From contig JAKANM010000003.1 in NCBI GenBank assembly GCA_021812425.1, positions 1 through 34,683 on the forward strand: a stretch of DNA of 34,683 nt, given 5' to 3'. A program made the position numbers and the translations under genes. Below are positions 8,385 to 14,238 of this stretch, piece after piece. A model generated the notes under the pieces. It was not told where the DNA came from. It saw nothing but the letters and a program-made list of their open reading frames with translations, and did not search any database. Position 1 is the first letter of the stretch. Every line of letters begins with the position of its first letter. The stretch is from a bacterium (lineage in GTDB: Bacteria; Patescibacteriota; Patescibacteriia; Magasanikbacterales; GWA2-37-8).

Positions 8385-8597
8385 CTACTTCGCGTTTTGA
8401 TTGTCTGAGCGACCAGCCTTCAGAAAACGGTACAGGGCAACCGAGCTTATCAGCAAATCGCCGGACAAAACGTACGCGACGCCGAGAAAGATGGAAGCCG
8501 CCACAAAGTTGCCGCGGACGAACGACAGAACAAACAACGCGGCGGCAAAACCGAAACTGATTGCCCAAAACACTGCTATGGAGATTTCCTTGAACAT
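8385..8597 (-). CDS. Small two-helix membrane protein, unknown function
   Basis: This 70-aa protein is not recognised. It has two hydrophobic helices (about 6-27, VFWAISFGFAAALFVLSF, and 33-56, ASIFLGVAYVLSGDLLISSVALY) and a short basic, polar C-terminus (RFLKAGRSDNQNAK). Evidence that it is real: a purine-rich SD (AAAAGGA) 9-10 bases before the ATG, a readable promoter upstream (8646-8675) and a strong terminator directly downstream, which together make a complete monocistronic unit. By eye its codons are richer in G/C than the neighbouring genes. No cysteine or catalytic-looking residue stands out. Confidence 0.75.
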   Translation of the reverse strand: MFKEISIAVFWAISFGFAAALFVLSFVRGNFVAASIFLGVAYVLSGDLLISSVALYRFLKAGRSDNQNAK

Positions 8598-8645
8598 TTG
8601 TCGTTATTCCTTTTTGCAGAAATAATTGTTTAATGCTTGGCACCA

Positions 8646-8675
8646 AATATAACCCGATTCGATAAATAAAGTCAA
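8646..8675 (-). promoter_or_regulatory. Sigma-70-type promoter for the 70-aa membrane protein gene
   Basis: On the minus strand TTGACT (8670-8675) is followed after 18 bases by TATATT (8646-8651). It points toward the gene starting at 8597 and would give a leader of about 40 bases. It is divergent from the tRNA-Arg promoter, with 10 bases between the two -35 boxes. Confidence 0.65.
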
Positions 8676-8685
8676 TGATTACCCC

Positions 8686-8714
8686 TTGAAATAAGTCGAA
8701 GGATGTGATATAGT
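8686..8714 (+). promoter_or_regulatory. Sigma-70-type promoter for tRNA-Arg
   Basis: TTGAAA (8686-8691), a 17-base spacer and TATAGT (8709-8714) with an upstream TGA (extended -10). Predicted start is near 8721, about 20 bases before the tRNA. Confidence 0.8.
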
Positions 8715-8739
8715 TCTGCCATTGCTTTTAGCGCAAAAT

Positions 8740-8811
8740 GCACCCGTCGTTCAATGGATAGGACATTGGCCTGCGAAGCCGAAAATTTAGGTTCGACTCC
8801 TAACGGGTGCA
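8740..8811 (+). tRNA. tRNA-Arg, anticodon GCG
   Basis: The 72 bases fold into a complete cloverleaf: acceptor GCACCCG/CGGGTGC, D stem GTTC/GGAC, anticodon stem TTGGC/GCCGA with loop CTGCGAA (anticodon GCG, reading CGC and by wobble CGU), T stem TTAGG/CCTAA with loop TTCGACT, discriminator A. CCA is not encoded. Most bacteria read CGU/CGC/CGA with an ACG tRNA whose A34 is converted to inosine, so GCG is unusual. A promoter lies upstream and a terminator directly downstream, so it is a single-gene unit. Confidence 0.95.
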
Positions 8812-8818
8812 CAAACAA

Positions 8819-8850
8819 AAAACAACCAACAGTGTGGGTTGTTTTTTTGG
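8819..8850. terminator. Bidirectional terminator between tRNA-Arg and the 168-aa membrane protein gene
   Basis: The stem AACAACC (8821-8827) pairs with GGTTGTT (8837-8843) and can be extended by A-T pairs. On the plus strand a T-tract follows (8842-8848). On the minus strand the same hairpin is followed by TTTTGTTTG. It can therefore end both the tRNA-Arg transcript and the minus-strand gene that stops at 8863. Confidence 0.85.
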
Positions 8851-8862
8851 TTAAACTTGAAA

Positions 8863-9369
8863 CTAATGAATTTTCAAAACTCTAGCTAAACGGTCAGAGA
8901 GCGGTTCCTCTTCGTGCTCTGTTTCTTCCATCAAAAACTGTTTGACATATTCCCGAATCGGACGCGGGTCATAGTCCAACAGAGGAATTTTCACACGAAA
9001 ACGAACGACATTTTTTAGGCGAAAATATAAATTTTTCACTTCAGGAGGGTTGTAGATCAACCAAAATCCGTCCAGCTCGCTGAAACGGTAAAACTTCCGG
9101 CCGATGATTATCCCGGTCTCGGTGATGCCAAAATATACTTCAATTGGCGGTTGCATCTCATGAACATACAACACAATGCCAAACAAAATAACTACCAGAG
9201 CAAATAAATAATTTGCGGTGATGAGAGCGTACGCGATCAGCAGTAAACTAAAAAGAATCATCAAAAAATACCAGCGGCGGCTACGATCGTACTGCTCATA
9301 TTCTTTAATCCGCCATTCAAATACCACGCGGCCGGTATTTACCTGTTCTTTGGTAAGATCCTTTGGCAT
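8863..9369 (-). CDS. Two-helix membrane protein with cytoplasmic C-terminal domain, unknown function
   Basis: This 168-aa protein begins MPKDLTKEQVNTGRVVFEW. The ATG at 9369 is chosen because AAGGAG stands 7 bases before it; the frame is open further upstream only by reading through the tRNA-Val gene. Two adjacent transmembrane helices (about 36-53 and 56-73, with FLMILFSLLLIAYALI and YLFALVVILFGIVLYV) are followed by a soluble beta-rich region (IEVYFGITETGIIIGRKFYRFSELDGFWLIY), which resembles the PH-like or DUF domains placed after helix pairs in many small bacterial membrane proteins, and by an acidic stretch (EETEHEEE). I cannot assign a function. It is transcribed behind tRNA-Val with only 13 bases between the tRNA end and the start codon. 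Confidence 0.85.
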   Translation of the reverse strand: MPKDLTKEQVNTGRVVFEWRIKEYEQYDRSRRWYFLMILFSLLLIAYALITANYLFALVVILFGIVLYVHEMQPPIEVYFGITETGIIIGRKFYRFSELDGFWLIYNPPEVKNLYFRLKNVVRFRVKIPLLDYDPRPIREYVKQFLMEETEHEEEPLSDRLARVLKIH

Positions 9370-9382
9370 ATTATTCTCCTTG

Positions 9383-9456
9383 TGGATGATACTGGATTTG
9401 AACCAGTGGCCTTTGCAATGTGAATGCAACGCTCTAACCAGCTGAGCTAATCATCC
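9383..9456 (-). tRNA. tRNA-Val, anticodon CAC
   Basis: On the minus strand 74 bases form a cloverleaf: acceptor GGATGAT/ATCATCC, D stem GCTC/GAGC, anticodon stem TTGCA/TGCAA with loop TTCACAT (anticodon CAC, reading GUG), T stem ACTGG/CCAGT with loop TTCAAAT, discriminator A. CCA is not encoded; the bases after the discriminator are CAAGGAG, which is the SD of the downstream gene. A promoter stands about 40 bases upstream. Confidence 0.95.
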
Positions 9457-9494
9457 ATTTTTGTTCAGCGCCGAGACTGGTTAATTATGCATTT

Positions 9495-9523
9495 ACTATA
9501 ACATAAGGCCGGTCTTAAATCAA
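9495..9523 (-). promoter_or_regulatory. Sigma-70-type promoter for tRNA-Val and the 168-aa gene
   Basis: On the minus strand TTGATT (9518-9523), a 17-base spacer and TATAGT (9495-9500) with an upstream TG one base before it. Predicted start is near 9488. Its -35 box is 2 bases from the -35 box of the divergent LCP promoter. Confidence 0.8.
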
Positions 9524-9525
9524 GA

Positions 9526-9554
9526 TTGAAAAAATATCGGTATTATGCTATAAT
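9526..9554 (+). promoter_or_regulatory. Sigma-70-type promoter for the LCP gene
   Basis: TTGAAA (9526-9531), a 17-base spacer and a perfect TATAAT (9549-9554) preceded by TGC (extended -10). Predicted start is near 9561, giving a leader of about 20 bases before the ATG at 9582. Confidence 0.85.
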
Positions 9555-9581
9555 GCACCAGATATCGACGATAAAAACTGT

Positions 9582-11066
9582 ATGGAACATGAACCGATCA
9601 ACCTCCTAAACTCACTGCATCCGAAAGATTCACTAATATCCGGGGCGCCGGCGAAAACAAAACGACCAGTCTTTTTTTGGCTTTTCATTTTTATCTCGAT
9701 AATTGTGGGGGTTTTCCTAGTACGCACCATCGTTAAGACCGAGGGAAACCAATATACAAACATTCTAGAGCCCCGTAAATTAAGTTTTTTCGAAACCGTC
9801 AAAAATTTCATCTTTCAGCCGAAGAATGTCCTGATTGGACAGGATGAAGATCGGATCAACATCCTCCTGCTTGGCATCGGCGGACCCGGACACGACGGCC
9901 CTTACCTCAGCGACACAAATATTATTGCGAGCATCAAGCCCAGCACCAACGAAGTAGCATTGATATCGGTCCCGCGAGATCTTGGCGCACAGATTACCAG
10001 CCACGGCTGGCGCAAAATTAACAGCGCGGATGCTTTCGGGGAGGCTGAACAACCTGGAAATGGCGGGGAGTACGCGAGACAAATTTTTGAAAAAACTTTC
10101 AATCTTAAAATCCCTTACTATCTCCGCGTCGATTTTACCGCCTTTGAGGAACTGATTGATGAGATCGGAGGAATAAATGTTAATGTTCCAAATGCCTTTA
10201 CCGACAGCAATTACCCCGGGCCAAATTTCTCATATACTACCGTCCATTTTGACACCGGCCCCCAAACTTTGGACGGCGAACACGCCCTGATTTACGCACG
10301 CTCCCGGCACGGCAATGACGGCGAGGGTTCGGATTTCGCTCGCTCTAGACGCCAGCAACTTATCCTTGAGGCGGTAAAAGAAAAAATGCTTTCACTCGGA
10401 ACTTATGCGAACCCAACTCAGTTGAAAAAAATGTACGATTCCGCAGTCAAGCATATCAGCACCAACATGAATATCGCTGAGCTGACTTACCTAGCTTCAA
10501 CCGCTAAAAACGCGTCTGCTAGCAAAAAATTAGTTCTCGACAGCAGTAACGACGGCTACCTTATAAACACCACCGGTGAAAACGGCGCCTTCATGCTTTC
10601 GCCCAAAACTGGTAATTTTGATACAATAAACACGGCAATCCAAAATGTTTTCGGAATTGTATCCTCCAAACAAACGCCGGGCCTGATCAAAAACGATTTT
10701 GAAATTTCTTTGCCTGCTTCAAATCTGAATAAAATAAAAATTGAAATCGAAAATGGCACCTGGATCCCCGGTCTTGCCGCGCGCACTGAGAAAAAATTAG
10801 AAGACAAGGGTTATCATATTATCATGGTGAGCAACAGTCTGATCCGCCCGATTCAACACTCAGTGATCTATCTGCTTTCCGATAAGGTCAGTGTTGCTTC
10901 CACTGCTGAACTTTCGAAATTACTCCAAGCCGCCAGCACGAGGACCTTGCCTGGTTGGCTATCCGAGACCTACGACAACACCTCGACACCCGAGGACGAA
11001 ACCGGTATGAAATACAATAAAGACGCCGATATTCTAATAATTCTCGGCACTGATACTAAAGAATAG
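9582..11066 (+). CDS. LytR-CpsA-Psr (LCP) family cell-wall ligase with LytR_C domain
   Basis: LCP enzymes move glycopolymers from lipid carriers onto peptidoglycan, or onto other acceptors, outside the membrane. This 494-aa protein has a short cytoplasmic tail, one transmembrane helix (about 31-50), the LCP catalytic domain (about 90-270) with INILLLGIGG, SDTNIIASI, ISVPRDLGA (arginine that binds the pyrophosphate), VDFTAFEELIDEIGGINVNV and YARSRHGNDG..FARSRRQQ, and a C-terminal LytR_C domain (about 385-470) with the typical IEIENGTWIPGLA start. Key Asp and Arg residues appear intact. It has its own strong promoter and no SD. In a lineage with scarce biosynthesis it points to a decorated cell envelope. 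A palindromic repeat separates it from der. Confidence 0.92.
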   Translation: MEHEPINLLNSLHPKDSLISGAPAKTKRPVFFWLFIFISIIVGVFLVRTIVKTEGNQYTNILEPRKLSFFETVKNFIFQPKNVLIGQDEDRINILLLGIGGPGHDGPYLSDTNIIASIKPSTNEVALISVPRDLGAQITSHGWRKINSADAFGEAEQPGNGGEYARQIFEKTFNLKIPYYLRVDFTAFEELIDEIGGINVNVPNAFTDSNYPGPNFSYTTVHFDTGPQTLDGEHALIYARSRHGNDGEGSDFARSRRQQLILEAVKEKMLSLGTYANPTQLKKMYDSAVKHISTNMNIAELTYLASTAKNASASKKLVLDSSNDGYLINTTGENGAFMLSPKTGNFDTINTAIQNVFGIVSSKQTPGLIKNDFEISLPASNLNKIKIEIENGTWIPGLAARTEKKLEDKGYHIIMVSNSLIRPIQHSVIYLLSDKVSVASTAELSKLLQAASTRTLPGWLSETYDNTSTPEDETGMKYNKDADILIILGTDTKE

Positions 11067-11072
11067 GGACTA

Positions 11073-11144
11073 TGTCACATATATTCTCATTCGCTCGAAA
11101 ATGTTTAAATTTATTTAAACATTTTGCTCACTCATTTCGAATAT
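11073..11144 (+). repeat. Palindromic intergenic repeat, copy 1 (upstream of der)
   Basis: The core is a perfect palindrome: AAAATGTTTAAAT (11098-11110), TT, and the exact reverse complement (11113-11125). It is flanked on the left by TCACATATATTCTC and TTCGCTCG and on the right by GCTCACTCA. The same flanks in the same order surround the palindrome upstream of rplE (29701-29762, minus strand), and the left half recurs upstream of map (24089-24110, minus strand). In all three places the element points the same way and lies just before a start codon. Confidence 0.8.
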
Positions 11145-11147
11145 AGT

Positions 11148-12530
11148 ATGCCCACAAAAATTATCGACCATGACCTGCCGGTAGTCGCGCTCATTGGGAG
11201 AGTGAACGTCGGAAAATCCTCGCTGTTCAATAAACTGATTGAACAAAATCTGGCGATTGTCTCCCCGATCGCCGGCACCACCCGCACCCGCAACATCGCC
11301 GCGGCTTCTTGGCGAGGGAAACAATTCCGACTCGTCGACACGGGCGGGCTGACTTTTTCCGAAGACGTTCCACTGGAGGAAGACATCATCAAACAAACCG
11401 AGATCGCCATCAAGGAAGCTGATGTGATCGTTTTCGTTACCGATATTCAGAGCGGACTTCTGCCACAAGAAGTCGAGCTGGCGAAACGCCTGCGTACCAA
11501 AGCCAAAGACAAACCAATCCTGCTCGTCGCAAACAAAGCCGACAGCATCAACTTGCATTTACGCATCCATGAAGGTGAATGGCGAAGATTGGGACTTGGG
11601 GTACCTCTGCCAATCTCGGCTACCAGCGGCGCCAATCTCGGCGATCTACTCGACGCAATTTACAAACAGCTCGGCAAGCAAAAGCGTCTTCCCAAAAATT
11701 ATGAAGAAACCAAACCGCTCAAAGTCGCGATCATGGGTCGTCCTAATGTTGGAAAATCTTCTCTGTTTAACAAACTAATCGGCGAGGAACGAGTAATTGT
11801 GAATCCGCTTGCCCATACGACTAGAGAACCGCACGATACCCTAGTCGAGACCGAAGAGGGCCTCATCCAATTTGTTGATACTGCCGGCATCCGCCGCAAA
11901 GCCAAAGTCAGTGGTGAACTCGAGCGAATCGGCATTCAAAAAAGCATTGCCACCATTAACAAATGTGACATTGTTCTCCTTGTGCTTGACTCAACCGAAC
12001 CGATCGCTGATCAGGATCAACAACTTGCCGGTCTCCTCCGTGAACACACACGCAGTGTGATTATCGTCGTCAACAAATGGGACAAAGCCGAGGATAATTC
12101 CGACGAATTCCGAAATGAAAAAAAGAAAGATATTTATGGCTCGTTCCCCCATCTTGATTTCGCGCCGATCGTCTTCGTCAGCGCGAAGACCGGCTACCGC
12201 GTTCACCAAATTTTCCCCCTAATTAAACAAGCCTGGGAGGGACGCCAAATCGTCCTGACCGAAGAAGTTCTGAAAGATTTCCTCCAGCGCATCACCCGCC
12301 GCCGACTCCCGACCAAAGACCGCGGCGTCCGACATCCGAAAATTCTTGCGATCAACCAGCTTGGCTACAATCCGCCGATGTTTGAATTGATCATCAAATC
12401 AAACACTTCTGTCCATATTTCCTATGTTCATTACGTCAGCAACCGCCTGCGCGAGGAATTTGGATTTTTCGCCGCGCCGATCGTCATGAAGCTCAGCAAA
12501 CTCAAACACCACACCTATACTCCGCAATAA
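11148..12530 (+). CDS. der: Ribosome biogenesis GTPase Der (EngA)
   Basis: Der has two tandem GTPase domains and matures the 50S subunit. In this 460-aa protein, domain 1 (about 10-175) has the P-loop GRVNVGKS, DTGG and VANKAD; domain 2 (about 190-365) has GRPNVGKS, DTAGIRRKAK and VVNKWD; a KH-like domain (about 375-455, PKILAINQLGYNPPMFEL) follows. In domain 1 the usual Pro of GRPNVGKS is Val. I take the ATG at 11148 (MPTKIIDHDLPVVALIG). An in-frame TTG at 11124 lies inside the palindromic repeat and is unlikely. No SD is seen. The gene is first in a plus-strand run der-pth-dprA-topA-rel, with 13 bases to pth. Confidence 0.96.
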   Translation: MPTKIIDHDLPVVALIGRVNVGKSSLFNKLIEQNLAIVSPIAGTTRTRNIAAASWRGKQFRLVDTGGLTFSEDVPLEEDIIKQTEIAIKEADVIVFVTDIQSGLLPQEVELAKRLRTKAKDKPILLVANKADSINLHLRIHEGEWRRLGLGVPLPISATSGANLGDLLDAIYKQLGKQKRLPKNYEETKPLKVAIMGRPNVGKSSLFNKLIGEERVIVNPLAHTTREPHDTLVETEEGLIQFVDTAGIRRKAKVSGELERIGIQKSIATINKCDIVLLVLDSTEPIADQDQQLAGLLREHTRSVIIVVNKWDKAEDNSDEFRNEKKKDIYGSFPHLDFAPIVFVSAKTGYRVHQIFPLIKQAWEGRQIVLTEEVLKDFLQRITRRRLPTKDRGVRHPKILAINQLGYNPPMFELIIKSNTSVHISYVHYVSNRLREEFGFFAAPIVMKLSKLKHHTYTPQ

Positions 12531-12543
12531 ATACTATTCGAAT

Positions 12544-13083
12544 ATGAAACTCATTGTCGGACTTGGAAATCCAGGTGATGAATACACACTAACACGGCAT
12601 AACGTCGGCTTTTGTGCGCTTTCATCATTAATCAAAGCGCTAGACCTCCAGGACGAATTCAAAATAAATAAAAAAATTTTTGCGAGAGCCCTGAAAGGAA
12701 AAATCGGCCGCAAAGAAATAATTATGATTAAGCCTGAAACCTTCATGAACGACTCCGGCACTGCCGTTCAGGCCGCTTTAAGTTTTTATAAACTTACCCC
12801 GGCAGACCTTCTCGTCATTCACGACGATAAAGATATTCCGCTCGGAGAAACCCGTATGCAAACAGGCCGCGGCCCAGCCGGACACAACGGCGTCCGCTCC
12901 ATCATTGAAAAGCTTGGGACTGAAGATTTTATGCGAATCCGCATCGGCGTTAGCCCGCACGACCAGAAAATTATTAACACGGCTGATTTTGTTCTTGGAA
13001 AATTTACTAAGGAAGAAACGACTGAACTTAAAACAATCCTCAACAATGTCGCGAGCGACGTCAAAACCTGGCTCGCCTCGTAG
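12544..13083 (+). CDS. pth: Peptidyl-tRNA hydrolase
   Basis: Pth frees tRNA from peptidyl-tRNAs that drop off the ribosome. The 179 aa are close to the family's usual length (about 190). Family motifs are visible in order: GLGNPGDEYTLTRHNVGF with catalytic H19 and N9, KPETFMNDSG, VIHDDKDIPLG and GPAGHNGVRSI. The ATG at 12544 follows der by 13 bases, with no SD. Its stop is one base before the first ATG of dprA, suggesting translational coupling. Confidence 0.96.
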   Translation: MKLIVGLGNPGDEYTLTRHNVGFCALSSLIKALDLQDEFKINKKIFARALKGKIGRKEIIMIKPETFMNDSGTAVQAALSFYKLTPADLLVIHDDKDIPLGETRMQTGRGPAGHNGVRSIIEKLGTEDFMRIRIGVSPHDQKIINTADFVLGKFTKEETTELKTILNNVASDVKTWLAS

Positions 13084-13084
13084 T

Positions 13085-14164
13085 ATGATGAACTTCCTTG
13101 CCGCCCTCTGTTACTTTCCGAAATTTTCAGTTGGCCGAGGAAAACGCCTGCTAAAGGCTTTTCCCGATCCAGCAGGAATTTGGCTAGCAGAATTAGAGGA
13201 GCTGGTTGCCGCCGGACTCGACCCAGCCATCGCGAACGAATTTATGAGCTGGCGCGAAACCGCGCCGGTTGAAAAAATCACGAACGAGCTGGTTGAGGCC
13301 GGTATTCAGACGAGTTCGATCAATAATTCTGATTATCCAAAACTTCTAAAAGAAATTTCTGATCCGCCGGCAATAATCTTTTATCGAGGTAAATTGCCGG
13401 AAAGCAATCTCCCGATTTTAAGCGTCGTCGGCACTCGCCGCTGTACGCCTTACGGTAAAAAAGTCACCGAGGATCTGGTGAAAGAATTGGCCGCCGCCGG
13501 CGTCGCCATTGTCAGCGGTCTTGCGCTCGGGATCGACGGCATCGCTCACTCTGCCACCCTCGAAGTTGGCGGTAAAACTTTTGCCGTGCTAGGTTCAGGC
13601 GTTGATCGACCAACTGTTTCACCACTTTCTCATCTTGGGCTGGCCGATCAAATCGTCGCGAGCGGCGGCGGAATTATTTCCGAATATCCGCCCGGCTTCA
13701 AACCCACTGCTTACTCATTCCCCGCCCGTAACCGAATTATCGCCGGACTTTCGATGGCCACTTTGATCACCGAGGCTCCGCTTGAGTCGGGAGCGCTTAT
13801 TACTGCCGCGCGTTGCCTTGATTACAACCGCGAAGTTTTGGTAGTCCCACATCCGATTAATTCCTTACTTGGCGCCGGTGGCAATGAATTCTTGAGAAAA
13901 GGCGCGGCGCTCGTCACCTCGGCCGCTGACATTCTTGGACTTCTTCACCTCGACAGTTTCAAAACGCAAACTTTCTCCAGACCAGCGCCGGAAAACGCCG
14001 TTGAAGAAAAAATTTTTGCCGCCATCAGCGCGGGTCCGAAGCATATTGATGAAATCATCAAACTTACCCAAATTCCAGCTAGCAGTTTGACTGGAGCCTT
14101 AACACTTCTCGAACTTAAGGCCAAAATCCAAAATCTCGGCGGAATGACCTATCAATGGGCCTAA
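13085..14164 (+). CDS. dprA: DNA processing protein DprA
   Basis: DprA binds incoming single-stranded DNA and loads RecA during natural transformation. This 359-aa protein has an N-terminal helical (SAM-like) region (about 1-70), the Rossmann-type DprA core (about 80-290) with VVGTRRCTPYG, SGLALGIDGIAHSATL, AVLGSGVD, ISEYPPG, FPARNRIIAGLS and ITEAPLESGALITA, and a C-terminal winged-helix domain (about 300-359). Two start codons are adjacent (13085 and 13088); either fits. The gene starts one base after pth and has no SD. It is followed by topA, a neighbour pair seen in many bacteria. The full-length gene supports DNA uptake, as suggested for other CPR bacteria. Confidence 0.95.
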   Translation: MMNFLAALCYFPKFSVGRGKRLLKAFPDPAGIWLAELEELVAAGLDPAIANEFMSWRETAPVEKITNELVEAGIQTSSINNSDYPKLLKEISDPPAIIFYRGKLPESNLPILSVVGTRRCTPYGKKVTEDLVKELAAAGVAIVSGLALGIDGIAHSATLEVGGKTFAVLGSGVDRPTVSPLSHLGLADQIVASGGGIISEYPPGFKPTAYSFPARNRIIAGLSMATLITEAPLESGALITAARCLDYNREVLVVPHPINSLLGAGGNEFLRKGAALVTSAADILGLLHLDSFKTQTFSRPAPENAVEEKIFAAISAGPKHIDEIIKLTQIPASSLTGALTLLELKAKIQNLGGMTYQWA

Positions 14165-14167
14165 AAA

Positions 14168-14215
14168 TTGACACTGAGTGAAAATCCGTGTAATTTGAAT
14201 AGGTATATATATAAT
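14168..14215 (+). promoter_or_regulatory. Possible promoter region upstream of topA
   Basis: A consensus -35 TTGACA is at 14168-14173, but at 17 bases the -10 is only TAATTT (14191-14196). A perfect TATAAT inside an AT-repeat is at 14210-14215, too far for that -35. The 74-base gap between dprA and topA may hold a promoter, but the boxes do not pair well. Confidence 0.35.
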
Positions 14216-14238
14216 GAGTAACCTAATTTTTTTGCTTT

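Noticed and set aside
9370-9429. Upstream extension of the 168-aa membrane protein
   Set aside because: The extra 20 codons lie inside tRNA-Val, and a strong SD directly supports the ATG at 9369.
11098-11125. The palindrome before der as a simple terminator of the LCP gene
   Set aside because: The stem is very AT-rich with no T-tract after it, and a related element with the same flanks lies inside the ribosomal operon where termination would be harmful.
12528-12546. Possible further copy of the repeat before pth
   Set aside because: Only a short TATTCGAATATG similarity to the right end of copy 1 is present, too little to tell from chance.
12905-13084. Longer N-terminus for dprA inside pth
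   Set aside because: The added residues are out-of-frame pth coding sequence and do not resemble DprA.
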